35,371 nucleotides of DNA from Actinokineospora pegani (GCF_009745975.1 NZ_WHOL01000085.1:9110-44480), one strand, 5' to 3'. Shown: positions 7,293 through 16,405, counted from the first letter of the stretch. The notes: generated from the letters alone by a model not told the origin. Made by a program: numbers and translations.

Positions 7293-8338
7293 CCGCACCC
7301 GTCCGCATCCCAGCCGACGTCGACATGCACGACCGCGTGCTCGGTCCGCTGACCGCGCGCCAGGTGGCGATCCTGGCCACCGCCGCCGCGCTGCTATACC
7401 TGCTCTGGCTCGGCACCCGTTCCTTCCTGCCGTTGCCGGTCTACCTCGTCGTGGCCGGGCCGTCCGGTGTCCTGTCGGCCGTGCTCGCCCTGGGCACCCG
7501 AGACGGCGTCCCCATGGACCGGCTCGCGCTGGCCGCCTTCCGCCAACGCCTCGCGCCGCGCCACCACGTCGCCGCACCCGAGGGTGTGCGCCCCGCACCC
7601 GCCTGGCTCACCACCGACGTCGACCAGCCCGACCAGCAGGCGGCGTCCGCGCTGCGACTGCCCGCCGAGGCGGTGACCGACACCGGGGTCGTGGACCTGG
7701 GCGAGGACGGTCTGGCGGTCATCGCGGCGGCGTCCACGGTGAACTTCGCGCTGCGCACACCGGCCGAGCAGGAGGCGCTGGTCGCGTCGTTCGGCCGCTA
7801 CCTGCACTCGCTGACCGCGCCGGTGCAGGTGCTGGTGCGCACCGAGCAACTGGACCTCTCGACGCAGGTCGCGGAGCTGCGTAACCGGGCAGGCGGTCTG
7901 GCGCACCCCGCGCTGGAAGCCGCCGCGACCGAGCACGCCGACTTCCTCGTGCGGCTCGGCGAACAATCCGACCTGCTGCGCCGCCAGATCCTGCTCGTCC
8001 TGCGCGAGCCCACAGCGGTCGCCCCGCCCGACGGGCTCGGCGGAGCTGGTCCGCTCGCCCTGCTCAGGGGCAAGCGGGGGCGGCAAGCCGATCCAGGTGC
8101 CAGACGGGCAGCCGAAGCGCGGCTCGTGCGTCGCCTCGGTGAGGCGGTCGACCTGCTATCCCCGGCGGGCGTCGTCGTCACACCGCTCGACGCGGGCCAG
8201 GCCACGGCGGTGCTGTCGTCCGCGTGCGACCCCGACAGCCTCCTGCCGCCGTCGCCGGGGTTGGCCGGTGCGGACGAGGTCATCACCAGCGCCCTCGACC
8301 CCGGCTGGGGCGATCAGGACGAGAGGGACCTGTCATGA
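7289..8338 (+). CDS. PrgI-family conjugation membrane protein
   Basis: A protein of 349 residues starting at a GTG that overlaps the stop of the VirB6-like gene. The N-terminus (VRIPADVDMHDRVLGPLTAR) followed by two closely spaced membrane helices and a short positively charged stretch is typical of PrgI-family proteins. Those sit between VirB6-like and VirB4-like genes in Gram-positive type IV secretion operons, roughly corresponding to VirB3. The cytoplasmic remainder is alpha/beta-rich and longer than the minimal family. It may resemble the N-terminal domain found in VirB4 proteins or may contact VirB4. Its stop overlaps the VirB4 start by ATGA. Confidence 0.78.
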   Translation: MTAPVRIPADVDMHDRVLGPLTARQVAILATAAALLYLLWLGTRSFLPLPVYLVVAGPSGVLSAVLALGTRDGVPMDRLALAAFRQRLAPRHHVAAPEGVRPAPAWLTTDVDQPDQQAASALRLPAEAVTDTGVVDLGEDGLAVIAAASTVNFALRTPAEQEALVASFGRYLHSLTAPVQVLVRTEQLDLSTQVAELRNRAGGLAHPALEAAATEHADFLVRLGEQSDLLRRQILLVLREPTAVAPPDGLGGAGPLALLRGKRGRQADPGARRAAEARLVRRLGEAVDLLSPAGVVVTPLDAGQATAVLSSACDPDSLLPPSPGLAGADEVITSALDPGWGDQDERDLS

Positions 8339-10149
8339 GCTCACGTCTGCGCCGCGACCACGACTCGACGGCGTTCACGCCCGACGCGCTGTCGGTGGGC
8401 ATCCGGCACCTTGAGGTGGGTGGCGAGTGGGTCGCCTCGTTCGCGGTGGTGGGGTTCCCCCGCGAGGTGCACCCCGGCTGGCTGGCGCCGCTGCTGACCT
8501 ACCCCGGCCGCCTCGACGTCTCCGTCCACGTCGAGCCGATCGACCCCGCCACCTCCGCGACCCGGCTCAAGAAGCAACTGGCCAAGCTGGAAGCCGGGCG
8601 CCGGCACACCGCCGCGCACGGCCGCCTGTTCGACCCCCAGGTCGAGGCCGCGACCGAGGACGCCTACGACCTGTCCTCCCGGGTGGCCCGCGGCGAGGGC
8701 AAGCTGTTCCGCACCGGCCTGTACCTGACCATCCACGCCGCGTCGGAGGAGGCGCTCGCCGACGAGGTCGCCGCCGTGCGGGCCCTGTGCGCGAGCCTGC
8801 TGCTCGACGCCAAGCCCACCACCTACCGCAGCCTGCAGGGCTGGGTGACCACGCTGCCGATGGGCCTGGACCTCATCGGCATGCGCCGCACCTTCGACAC
8901 CAGCGCGCTCGCGGCGGCGTTCCCTTTCACCAGCCCCGACCTGCCCGCCCCCGACCCGACCAGTGTGGCGGCGCCGACCGGCGTCCTCTACGGCTACAAC
9001 ATCGGCTCGCAGGGCCTGGTGCACTGGGACCGGTTCGGCGAGGGGATGCACAACCACAACTCGGTCATCCTAGGCCGCTCCGGCGCGGGCAAGTCCTACC
9101 TGGCCAAGCTCGAACTGCTGCGCAACCTGTACCGGGGCATCGAGATCGCCGTCATCGACCCCGAGGACGAGTACGCCCGCCTGTCCGCCGCGGTCGGCGG
9201 CACCTATATCCACCTCGGTGCGAACGGCGTCCGGCTCAACCCGTTCGACCTGCCCATCCAGACCCGCGCCGACGGTCGGCGCAGCGCCCCGAAGGACGCC
9301 CTGATCCGCCGGTCGCTGTTCCTGCACACGGTCATCGCCGTCCTCATCGGCACAGAGTTGCATGCGGCCGAGCGGGCAGCCCTGGACCAGGCGATCGCCG
9401 CGACCTATCGCAGCGTGGGCATCACCGACGACGCCCGCACCTGGACCCGACCATCACCCACCCTCCGCACGCTGCGAGACCAGCTCGCGACCGCGGGCAA
9501 AGCGGGTGACCGGGCCGCGGGCGATCTCGCGGCGCGGCTGCACCCCTTCGTCGAGGGCGCGTTCTCTTCTCTGTTCGACGGGCCCAGCAGCATCCGCCCC
9601 GAGGGGCACCTGGTCGTGTTCAGCCTCCGCGACCTGCCCGACGAGCTCAAAGGGATCGGCACCCTACTGACCCTGGACTCGGTCTGGCGGCGAGTGTCCA
9701 ACCCAGCGATCCGCCGCCCCCGCCTGGTCGTGGTCGACGAGGCCTGGCTGCTGATGAAAGAGAAGGCCGGGGCCGAGTTCCTGTTCCGCATGGCCAAGGC
9801 ATCCCGCAAACACTGGGCCGGACTAACCGTCGCCACCCAGGACACCGCCGACGTCCTCGGCAGCAACCTGGGCAAGGCGGTCGTGGCCAACGCCGCGACC
9901 CAGGTGCTGCTGCGCCAGGCGTCTCAGGCCATCGACGAGATCACCCGGACCTTCGACCTGTCCGCCGGTGAGCGGGCGTTCCTGCTCTCGGCCGACCGGG
10001 GCCAAGGGCTGCTGTCCGCGGGCACCCAGCGAGTCGCGTTCCAAAGCATCGCCTCACCAACCGAGCACCAACTGGTCACCAGCGATCCGGAGTTCCTGGC
10101 GTCACTGCCGGATGTGGACGCGAGCCCCGAATGGGAAGACCTGCCATGA
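8335..10149 (+). CDS. VirB4-like conjugation ATPase
   Basis: A protein of 604 residues. The ATG at 8335 overlaps the preceding stop (ATGA); the frame is open further upstream but overlaps the PrgI gene. Walker A is GRSGAGKS at about residues 247-254, with IDPEDEYARL just after it. Walker B is LVVVDEAWLLM, with Asp-Glu near 468-469. A later TQDTADVLGS segment is typical of VirB4/TraC/ConE ATPases. The N-terminal roughly 230 residues form the alpha/beta domain characteristic of VirB4. It should energise assembly of the transfer channel at the inner face of the membrane. It ends about 900 bp before the next plus-strand gene; that gap holds an antisense gene. Confidence 0.93.
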   Translation: MSSRLRRDHDSTAFTPDALSVGIRHLEVGGEWVASFAVVGFPREVHPGWLAPLLTYPGRLDVSVHVEPIDPATSATRLKKQLAKLEAGRRHTAAHGRLFDPQVEAATEDAYDLSSRVARGEGKLFRTGLYLTIHAASEEALADEVAAVRALCASLLLDAKPTTYRSLQGWVTTLPMGLDLIGMRRTFDTSALAAAFPFTSPDLPAPDPTSVAAPTGVLYGYNIGSQGLVHWDRFGEGMHNHNSVILGRSGAGKSYLAKLELLRNLYRGIEIAVIDPEDEYARLSAAVGGTYIHLGANGVRLNPFDLPIQTRADGRRSAPKDALIRRSLFLHTVIAVLIGTELHAAERAALDQAIAATYRSVGITDDARTWTRPSPTLRTLRDQLATAGKAGDRAAGDLAARLHPFVEGAFSSLFDGPSSIRPEGHLVVFSLRDLPDELKGIGTLLTLDSVWRRVSNPAIRRPRLVVVDEAWLLMKEKAGAEFLFRMAKASRKHWAGLTVATQDTADVLGSNLGKAVVANAATQVLLRQASQAIDEITRTFDLSAGERAFLLSADRGQGLLSAGTQRVAFQSIASPTEHQLVTSDPEFLASLPDVDASPEWEDLP

Positions 10150-10184
10150 CCACGCCAACCCCGGGAACACACATGAGGTCTGCC

Positions 10185-11006
10185 TCAGGACCCGGCTCCC
10201 CCGGGAACCCTGTCCGGCTCGGCGCCCAGAACGTCAGTCTGGTCGATCCACTCAATGGCAGCGACGATCTCGACGCGGGCCTGCACCTGCCGGGCCTCGC
10301 CGACCGCTCGGTCGCGCGCCTGCTCGACCAGCACAGGCCACGGCTGATCGAAGTCGAGCGTGGTGTCGTCAAGCGGCTGCCCCACCGCGAACATCGACCC
10401 ATCGGACTCGACGCGCCACAGCTGGAAGTAGAGCGTCACCTGGTTGTGGTCGGCCAGGTCGTCGACGACGTCGAGGAGCCTGGTGGTCGGCCACACTGGC
10501 CAGCCGTTGGGAGCGCTGGTCTGGAGGCCGGCGGTCAGCGGTGGCACCACGGGGTGTCTGGCTCCGAGGTCGGTCAACGTCTGCCGCAGCACGACAGGCT
10601 CGGACCCGTCGGGCGGGTCACGGCGAGCGAGGCTGGCCCGGTAGGCGCGCGACACAGCAGGCACGGCCGAATGAACTCGTCGACGGCCGAGAACTCCGGC
10701 GGCCCACTCCCGCACGGTGTCGTGCTCGCTGTCGAGCAGGCCGACCAGGGGACGGTCGGCGCGGTGGTCGTCGAGCTCCTCGAGGATCTCGATGGCCAAC
10801 AGCTGCCCGTACCGGCTCAGCGTGGCCAGGGCGCGCACCAGCGGCTCGACGACGTCGGTGTCGTGACCGCGGCGGATCAGTTCCACCTGGGCGTCCATGG
10901 CCGCGTCGGTCGAGTCGGCGTCGAGTTGGTCGATCAGCTGTCGAACCCCGTCGATGACCAGCCCCCGTTCTCTCCCTCCGCGGTCCACCGCGACCACGGC
11001 CCACAT
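10185..11006 (-). CDS. HEAT-repeat protein encoded antisense within the transfer operon
   Basis: A protein of 273 residues if the ATG at 11006 is used; a GTG at 11045 would add 13 residues and no strong ribosome site separates the options. From about residue 15 to 130 it shows helical repeats rich in Leu, Ala, Val and Arg, such as LVRALATLSRYGQLLAIEIL and DTVREWAAGVLGRRR. These look like HEAT or PBS-lyase-like repeats, a scaffold for protein contacts. The C-terminal half is less repetitive and has conserved-looking Trp and Asp residues. The function is unknown. It is the only minus-strand gene between 4162 and 15585, lying between the VirB4 stop and the coupling-protein start. Its start is only about 40 bp from the divergent coupling gene, so at least one promoter must lie inside coding sequence. 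Confidence 0.75.
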   Translation of the reverse strand: MWAVVAVDRGGRERGLVIDGVRQLIDQLDADSTDAAMDAQVELIRRGHDTDVVEPLVRALATLSRYGQLLAIEILEELDDHRADRPLVGLLDSEHDTVREWAAGVLGRRRVHSAVPAVSRAYRASLARRDPPDGSEPVVLRQTLTDLGARHPVVPPLTAGLQTSAPNGWPVWPTTRLLDVVDDLADHNQVTLYFQLWRVESDGSMFAVGQPLDDTTLDFDQPWPVLVEQARDRAVGEARQVQARVEIVAAIEWIDQTDVLGAEPDRVPGGAGS

Positions 11007-11045
11007 GCAGGAGCCATTGTCTGCCCGGTGACGACCAGGCACCAC

Positions 11046-13559
11046 ATGTTTTCACCGGGTGGTGAGGAGTTCGGCGGCGATCGGGTCGAACTCGACGCGA
11101 TCGCCGCCGGGTGGATCGAGGACTACCTGCGCGATCCGGCGGGCGTCCTGGCCTCATCGCTCGGGCGCCTGCGGGACCTCGCGCTGGACTGGGCGCCAGT
11201 GGCGGTTCCGGCGGCGGTGGTCCTCGTCGCCGGGGTGCTGCTGGTCGGGCGATGGTGGGGGCGCCGTCGCCACGAGCTGCTGGTCGCCGATGCCCGACAG
11301 ATCACCGTGCTCGCCCCGCCCACGGTCGACCCAGCGGGTGGGGCCGCGCTGTGGTCCAACCTCGTCGGCCTGCTGCGGCCGGGATGGCGCCGCAGGTTCA
11401 CCGGCCAACCGCACATCGTGTGCGAGTACGTGTTCTCCGAGGCGGGCGTGGCGATCCGGCTCTGGGTGCCCGGTGTCATCCCGCCCGGCTTGGTCGAACG
11501 CGCCGTCGAGGCCGCCTGGCCGGGCTCGCACACCCGCGTCGGCCCCGCCGAGCCGCCGCTACCGCCACCTCGAGAGGGACGGCAGCGGGTGGTCGTCGGC
11601 GGTGAGCTGCGATTGGCCCGCCCGGAGGCGCTGCCGATCCGCAGCGCCTTCGACGCCGACCCCATCCGAGCGCTGATCGGGGCCCCGGTCGGGCTCGGCC
11701 GCGACGAGCACGCCTGCGTGCAGGTGCTGGCGCGCCCGGTGACCGGTCGCCGGGTACAGCGCGCTCGTCGAGCCGCCCGCCGGGTGCACGCCGGGTCAAC
11801 GCGACTGGTCGGCGCAGTACTCGACCTACTGACACCCGGTCCGTCCACCAAGGCAAGGAAGCGGCCAGGGACCGGGACGTTGCACAGCGACCCGCAGACC
11901 TCGCTGGAGTTCTCGGCGCAGAACCGGGCCATCGTCGGCAAGCAGCGCGGCAGCCAGTTCGAGACGGTCATCCGCTACGCCGTGGCGACCCTGCTGCCCA
12001 CCGAGGCCGACAAGGACGAGGTCCGCCAAGCCCGGGACATCGCCCGCGGCCGGGCCCACGCCCTGGCGGCGTCGTTCGCCTCCTACACCGAGCACAACCA
12101 CTACACCCGGCGCCGCGTCCGCCACCCCGGCGCCGTGGTCGACTCCCGACGACTCGGCCGTGGGGACCTGCTCTCGGTGCCCGAGCTGGCGGCGATCGCC
12201 CACCTGCCCACCGACGAGGCCATCCCCGGCATCCAACGCGCCGGGGCCCGCGCCATCGCCCCACCACCCGGCATCGCCACCCCCGGCCCGGAGGCCAAGC
12301 CCCTCGGCGTCACCGACACCGGCCACCAACGCCCCATCGCGCTGCGGGTCCCCGACGCCCGCCACCACCTGCACGTCATCGGCGCGACCGGGTCCGGCAA
12401 GTCCACCCTGCTCGGCAACATGATCCTCGCCGACGCCGAAGCAGGCCGCGGCATCGTGCTGATCGACCCCAAGGGCGACCTCGTCACCGACGTCCTCTCC
12501 CGGCTGCCGCGCGACGCCGCGGACCGGGTGGTCCTCTTCGACGCCGACAGCAAATCACGACCGCCCTGTCTCAACCCCCTAGACGGAGGCCAGACCGACC
12601 TGACCGTCGACAACCTCGTCAGCGTCTTCCGCCGCGTCTACTCAGCCTTCTGGGGACCACGCACCGACGACGTCATGCGCGCCGCCTGCCTCACCCTGCG
12701 CACCCAGGAAGGCGTCGCCACCCTCGCCGACCTACCCAAACTCCTGGTCGACGGCCCCTTCCGCAACCGGGTCACCGCCGGGGTCACCGACCCGGTCCTG
12801 CGCGGCTTCTGGGACTGGTACGAGGACCTCACCGACTCGTCACGATCCCAGGTCATCAGCCCGCTGATGAACAAACTCCGCGCCTTCCTCCTACGCCCCT
12901 TCGTCCGCGACGCCATCGCGGGCGGAGCCTCCACCGTCGACATGCCCCACGTCCTCGACGGCGGCATCTGCCTCGTCCGCATCCCCAAGGGCTCCCTCGG
13001 CGAGGAGACCACCCGCCTGGTCGGCTCCCTGGTCGTCGCCCGCACCTGGCAAGCAACCACCGGCCGCGCCCGAACCCCCCAACGCCAACGCCGCGACGCC
13101 TCCCTCGTCATCGACGAGTGCCACAACTTCCTCAACCTGCCCTACCCCATCGAGGACATGCTCGCCGAAGCCCGCGGCTTCCGCGTCGCCATGACCCTCG
13201 CCCACCAACACCTCGGCCAACTCCCCCGCGAACTCCGCGAAGGCATGTCCACCAACGCCCGCTCCAAGATCTTCTTCAACGCCTCCCCCGAAGACTCCCG
13301 CGAACTGTCCCGCCACACCACCCCACGCCTGTCCGACCACGACCTCGCCCACCTCGGCGCCTACCACGCCGCCGCCCGCTTGGTCCTCAACGGCGAGGAA
13401 GCCCAACCCTTCACCATGCTCACCCAACCCCTGCCACCCGCGGTCCCAGGTCGAGCCCGCGAGATCCGGGCCGTCGCACGCCGATCCGCCACCCGCCGCG
13501 AGGTGCCGCTTGAGCCATCACCGGGCCCGCAGCGCTCCAGTGACCCCCGACGCAGCTGA
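11046..13559 (+). CDS. Type IV coupling protein (TraD/VirD4-like ATPase)
   Basis: A protein of about 837 residues if the ATG at 11046 is used; a GTG at 11028 is also possible. The frame is open far upstream, but that part is the complement of the HEAT-repeat gene. A membrane helix (VAVPAAVVLVAGVLLVG) lies near residue 55. The ATPase domain has Walker A GATGSGKST near 446, LIDPKGDLV near 473 and a Walker B-like VIDECHNFL near 690. An AHQHLGQLP and FFNASPEDS segment near the end follows the pattern of TraD/TraG-type DNA transfer proteins. It should bring the DNA-protein substrate to the channel and help pump DNA. The long region between helix and ATPase domain is actinobacterial in style. The downstream gene is a replication-relaxation protein. 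Confidence 0.9.
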   Translation: MFSPGGEEFGGDRVELDAIAAGWIEDYLRDPAGVLASSLGRLRDLALDWAPVAVPAAVVLVAGVLLVGRWWGRRRHELLVADARQITVLAPPTVDPAGGAALWSNLVGLLRPGWRRRFTGQPHIVCEYVFSEAGVAIRLWVPGVIPPGLVERAVEAAWPGSHTRVGPAEPPLPPPREGRQRVVVGGELRLARPEALPIRSAFDADPIRALIGAPVGLGRDEHACVQVLARPVTGRRVQRARRAARRVHAGSTRLVGAVLDLLTPGPSTKARKRPGTGTLHSDPQTSLEFSAQNRAIVGKQRGSQFETVIRYAVATLLPTEADKDEVRQARDIARGRAHALAASFASYTEHNHYTRRRVRHPGAVVDSRRLGRGDLLSVPELAAIAHLPTDEAIPGIQRAGARAIAPPPGIATPGPEAKPLGVTDTGHQRPIALRVPDARHHLHVIGATGSGKSTLLGNMILADAEAGRGIVLIDPKGDLVTDVLSRLPRDAADRVVLFDADSKSRPPCLNPLDGGQTDLTVDNLVSVFRRVYSAFWGPRTDDVMRAACLTLRTQEGVATLADLPKLLVDGPFRNRVTAGVTDPVLRGFWDWYEDLTDSSRSQVISPLMNKLRAFLLRPFVRDAIAGGASTVDMPHVLDGGICLVRIPKGSLGEETTRLVGSLVVARTWQATTGRARTPQRQRRDASLVIDECHNFLNLPYPIEDMLAEARGFRVAMTLAHQHLGQLPRELREGMSTNARSKIFFNASPEDSRELSRHTTPRLSDHDLAHLGAYHAAARLVLNGEEAQPFTMLTQPLPPAVPGRAREIRAVARRSATRREVPLEPSPGPQRSSDPRRS

Positions 13560-13592
13560 CTTCTGCCCGCACGCCCTCCGGGAGGCACCGAC

Positions 13593-14603
13593 ATGATCAC
13601 CAACCCCACACGGCAACGAACCCTGCGAGGACACAAGGCTGCCCGGCCTGGCCTGCGGGCCGCGAACACCGCCGAGCACCAGGCCGTGCTCGCGTGGCGA
13701 TTGACGCCGCGGGACAAGTGGATCGCCCGGATGCTGTGGGAGCACCGGGTGCTGACCTCCCACCAGATCACCGCCCTCGCCTTCCCGTCGGCCCGGTCCG
13801 CGCGGATGCGGCTGCGCGAGCTCTTCAGCTGGGGCGTCGTCGACCGCTTCCAGCCGTTCGTCACCGTGGGCACCTCGCCCATGCACTACGTCCTCGCCCC
13901 CGCGGGCGCCGCAGTCTTGGCCGCCGAGGACGGTGTGGACGTCAAGGCGATGGGTTACCGGCACGACCGGGCCTTCGGGATCGCCCACAGCCTGCGCCTG
14001 GCCCACACCGTCGGGGTCAACGAGTGGTTCACCGCCCTCGTCGCCCGCAAGGCCGACGTCTTGGAAGCGTGGTGGTCGGAGGCTCGCTGCGCCCGCCACT
14101 TCGGTGACCTGGTCAAGCCCGACGGCTACGGCCGCTGGCAGGGCGGTGCCCGGCGGATCGAGTGGTTCCTCGAGTACGACTTCGGCACCGAGGTCCTGGG
14201 CAAGGTCGCCGCGAAGCTGACCGGGTACGCCGCCCTCGCCCAGGCCACCGGAATCACGACCCCGCTGCTGGTCTGGTTGCCCACCTCGCGGCGCGAGGCC
14301 ACCGCCCGCCAGCTGCTGACCCGAGCCTGGCGCGAGCTGGATGACCAGCGCTCGGTACCCGTCGCCACGGCAGCCGCCGAGATGCTCAACCCCGAGACGC
14401 CCCACCCCAGCCCGGCTGACGACGTCTGGCTTCCGTTGGACACTGCCAGCGGGCCTCGCCGAGGCCTATCGACCCTGCTGGACGCCTGGCCGCACATCCC
14501 GCCCCCGGCCGCGCCCACCAGCGAGGCCGACACGGCACAGCCGACCTCACCACCACCCTCGCCGATGCCACCCACGGCGCCGCGCGGGCCAGCAGGAGCG
14601 TGA
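13593..14603 (+). CDS. Replication-relaxation family protein
   Basis: A protein of 336 residues starting at an ATG preceded by GGGAGGCACCGAC. Residues about 35-110 (LTPRDKWIARMLWEHRVLTS to VVDRFQPF) form a winged-helix-like region that matches the opening of Replic_Relax proteins, which are common on actinobacterial plasmids and conjugative elements. The central part has conserved-looking aromatic and acidic residues (GVNEWFTALV, EWFLEYDFGTE). The C-terminus is Pro/Ser-rich and probably disordered. The family name suggests a part in plasmid replication or DNA relaxation, but its biochemical role is not settled. No HUH-type relaxase motif is visible here. With no other relaxase in the window, this is the best candidate for DNA processing next to the coupling protein. 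Confidence 0.78.
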   Translation: MITNPTRQRTLRGHKAARPGLRAANTAEHQAVLAWRLTPRDKWIARMLWEHRVLTSHQITALAFPSARSARMRLRELFSWGVVDRFQPFVTVGTSPMHYVLAPAGAAVLAAEDGVDVKAMGYRHDRAFGIAHSLRLAHTVGVNEWFTALVARKADVLEAWWSEARCARHFGDLVKPDGYGRWQGGARRIEWFLEYDFGTEVLGKVAAKLTGYAALAQATGITTPLLVWLPTSRREATARQLLTRAWRELDDQRSVPVATAAAEMLNPETPHPSPADDVWLPLDTASGPRRGLSTLLDAWPHIPPPAAPTSEADTAQPTSPPPSPMPPTAPRGPAGA

Positions 14604-14607
14604 GGCC

Positions 14608-15585
14608 GTGATCGTCAAGGTCGCCGTGGGGGCCGCCGCGGTCGCGCTGGTCATCCCCGTCGTGATCGGCCAAGGCGTCAGCGGCGTCGTGGACGCGCTG
14701 CTCGGCAGCTCCCCGACCAGCACCGTCGCCTGCGCGAGTTTCGTCGCCGACATCCCGAGCGAGTACTGCCACCTCTACGTCACCGCCGCCGCGGACTGCC
14801 CCGGCCTCGACTGGACCGTCCTCGCCGCCATCGGCAAGGTCGAGACCAACCACGGCCGCCTCCAAGCCCCCGGCGTGACCGACGGCGAGAACTCCGCCGG
14901 AGCTGGCGGGCCGATGCAATTCCTCGCCCCCACCTTCACCTCGGTCATCACCACCCACCAGCTACCCCCAGGCGGCGCATCACCGCCCTCCCGCTACAAC
15001 CCCCACAACGCCATCCACGCCGCAGCCTTCCTCCTCTGCGACGAAGGCGTCCGCCGAGGCGACCTCCGAGCAGCGATCTTCGCCTACAACCACGCCGACT
15101 GGTACGTCACCAAAATTCTCAACCAAGCCGCCGAGTACACCCAAGCCGCCACAACCACCCCCGGCACCGGCGACTGCAACAACCTCGAGGCCCCCAACCC
15201 CGCCGCGCTCGTCGCCCTCAACTACGCCTGCGGCCAACGAGGTCTCCCCTACGTCTGGGGTGGCAACGGTCCCGCCCAGGGCGACGCGGGCTTCGACTGC
15301 TCCGGCCTCACCACAGCCGCCTACGCGGCCGCCGGACTCGCTCTCCCCCGCACCGCCCACACCCAATTCCACGCAGGCCCACACGTACCCCCAGGCCACC
15401 CCCTCCAACCCGGCGACCTCGTCTTCTACGGCACCCCAGCTCGAATTCACCATGTCGGCCTTTACATCGGACACAACCTCATGATCAACGCCCCCACCTT
15501 CGGCCAACCAGTTCAGACCGCCCCCTACCGCTACCCCGGTGACGACTACGCAGGTGCCACGCGGCCGGTCGCAGACGAGCGTTGA
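14608..15585 (+). CDS. Lytic transglycosylase-NlpC/P60 wall hydrolase for conjugation
   Basis: A protein of 325 residues starting at GTG 14608, four bases after the previous stop, with AGGAG about 10 bases upstream. An N-terminal membrane anchor (about 5-32) leads to a soluble lysozyme-like transglycosylase domain with a catalytic-type Glu in IGKVETNHG (about residue 79) and GPMQFLAPTF. After a Thr/Gly linker comes an NlpC/P60 domain. Its catalytic Cys is in FDCSGLT (about 231) and the His in HHVGLYIG (about 281-282). The third position falls in MINAP, where Asn stands in place of the more common His. Two-domain enzymes of this type (CwlT, TcpG, VirB1-like) cut glycan and peptide bonds so the conjugation machine can cross the wall. 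Last gene of the transfer operon. Confidence 0.9.
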   Translation: MIVKVAVGAAAVALVIPVVIGQGVSGVVDALLGSSPTSTVACASFVADIPSEYCHLYVTAAADCPGLDWTVLAAIGKVETNHGRLQAPGVTDGENSAGAGGPMQFLAPTFTSVITTHQLPPGGASPPSRYNPHNAIHAAAFLLCDEGVRRGDLRAAIFAYNHADWYVTKILNQAAEYTQAATTTPGTGDCNNLEAPNPAALVALNYACGQRGLPYVWGGNGPAQGDAGFDCSGLTTAAYAAAGLALPRTAHTQFHAGPHVPPGHPLQPGDLVFYGTPARIHHVGLYIGHNLMINAPTFGQPVQTAPYRYPGDDYAGATRPVADER

Positions 15586-15610
15586 TCACCACTGATGCAG
15601 GTCCGCTGCT

Positions 15611-15631
15611 GAGATCGTCTCGCCCGATCTC
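15611..15631. other. 7-bp inverted repeat downstream of the wall hydrolase
   Basis: GAGATCG (15611-15617) pairs with CGATCTC (15625-15631) across a 7-base loop, 26 bp after the stop of the wall hydrolase gene and 166 bp before the winged-helix gene. It could be a weak terminator for the transfer operon or an operator for the next gene. No T-run follows it. Confidence 0.35.
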
Positions 15632-15796
15632 GCAGGGAAACCCCCTGGGCGGAGGAACTTGTCGACATCGCTTGACTTTGCCAGCCGAAGGAAGCGTCCA
15701 TATACCTGTGGCCCGATGAAACCGGACGCGCACCGGGGGCTGCATCGCTCCGGCCGGGGCATGACCACTCAGGAACGTCACCACTGTGAGGTAGTC

Positions 15797-16405
15797 ATGT
15801 CCACGAACACCAGCACTTGCGAACCAACTGCCGACGCCCCGACGACACGCACAGCAGCCGAGAACGCGTTGTGGCAGGCCCTGGCAACCCGGGGCGACAG
15901 CACCACCAACACGTTGGCTGTCGCAGCGGAGATCGGGAAGTCGACCGCTCAGAAGATCTTGGCGCGGTGGGGAGCGGACGGCGTTGTCGTTCGGACGTCC
16001 GGGGAAGCTGACGGCGGGCGGTGTGCCGCCGATCGGTGGTCGATCCCGGACGATGCCAGCACCGTTGACAACCAGCCCGAAACCCCGGATGACGACGACC
16101 AAACCGCCGCCGCGCCGACCAGCGACCGATCGGTGGATGACCAACCCGCACCCGCAGACGGGGCGACGACGGACTACGCCGGGAAGCGTGACCGGTTGGC
16201 ACCGGGGGCGTTGCGCGGGCTAGTCGAGGATTTTCTGCGTGACAACACCGGGGAATTCAGCCCGAACACGATCGGCAAGGCGTTGAACCGGTCGTCGGGT
16301 GCGGTCCACAACGCGCTGGAGAAGTTGGTCGCGAGCGGCTACGCGACGCGCACCAGCGACAAGCCGAAGAAGTACGCGATTGCCACCGATCCCACTGGGA
16401 ACTAG
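15797..16405 (+). CDS. Two-domain winged-helix DNA-binding protein
   Basis: A protein of 202 residues. The ATG at 15797 follows GTGAGGTAGTC and is preferred to the in-frame ATG at 15761, which lacks a clear ribosome site. An N-terminal helix-turn-helix (about 22-75, ENALWQALATRG to KILARWGADG) resembles MarR- or Lrp-like winged helices. An acidic, Asp/Pro-rich linker (about 85-130) follows. A second winged helix (about 140-200) reads ALRGLVEDFLRDN, TIGKALNRSSGAVHNALEKL, ASGYATRTSDK. The second domain strongly resembles the N-terminal domain of the AAA ATPase encoded at 18727-19893, which contains ILNRSSGAVGNACQTLQ. It is probably a regulator or DNA-targeting factor of the AAA/vWA cassette, with which it converges at two hairpins. 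Confidence 0.72.
   Translation: MSTNTSTCEPTADAPTTRTAAENALWQALATRGDSTTNTLAVAAEIGKSTAQKILARWGADGVVVRTSGEADGGRCAADRWSIPDDASTVDNQPETPDDDDQTAAAPTSDRSVDDQPAPADGATTDYAGKRDRLAPGALRGLVEDFLRDNTGEFSPNTIGKALNRSSGAVHNALEKLVASGYATRTSDKPKKYAIATDPTGN

Noticed and set aside
10131-11045. Long plus-strand open frame joined to the coupling protein, suggesting a 1142-residue fusion
   Set aside because: Its Val/Gly/His/Arg-rich sequence is what the complement of the HEAT-repeat gene would give, and the membrane helix and domain order of the coupling protein begin only after 11046.
15672-15706. Promoter TTGACT ... TATACC before the winged-helix gene
   Set aside because: The spacer is 23 bp, too long for a standard sigma-70 type promoter, so I did not list it.
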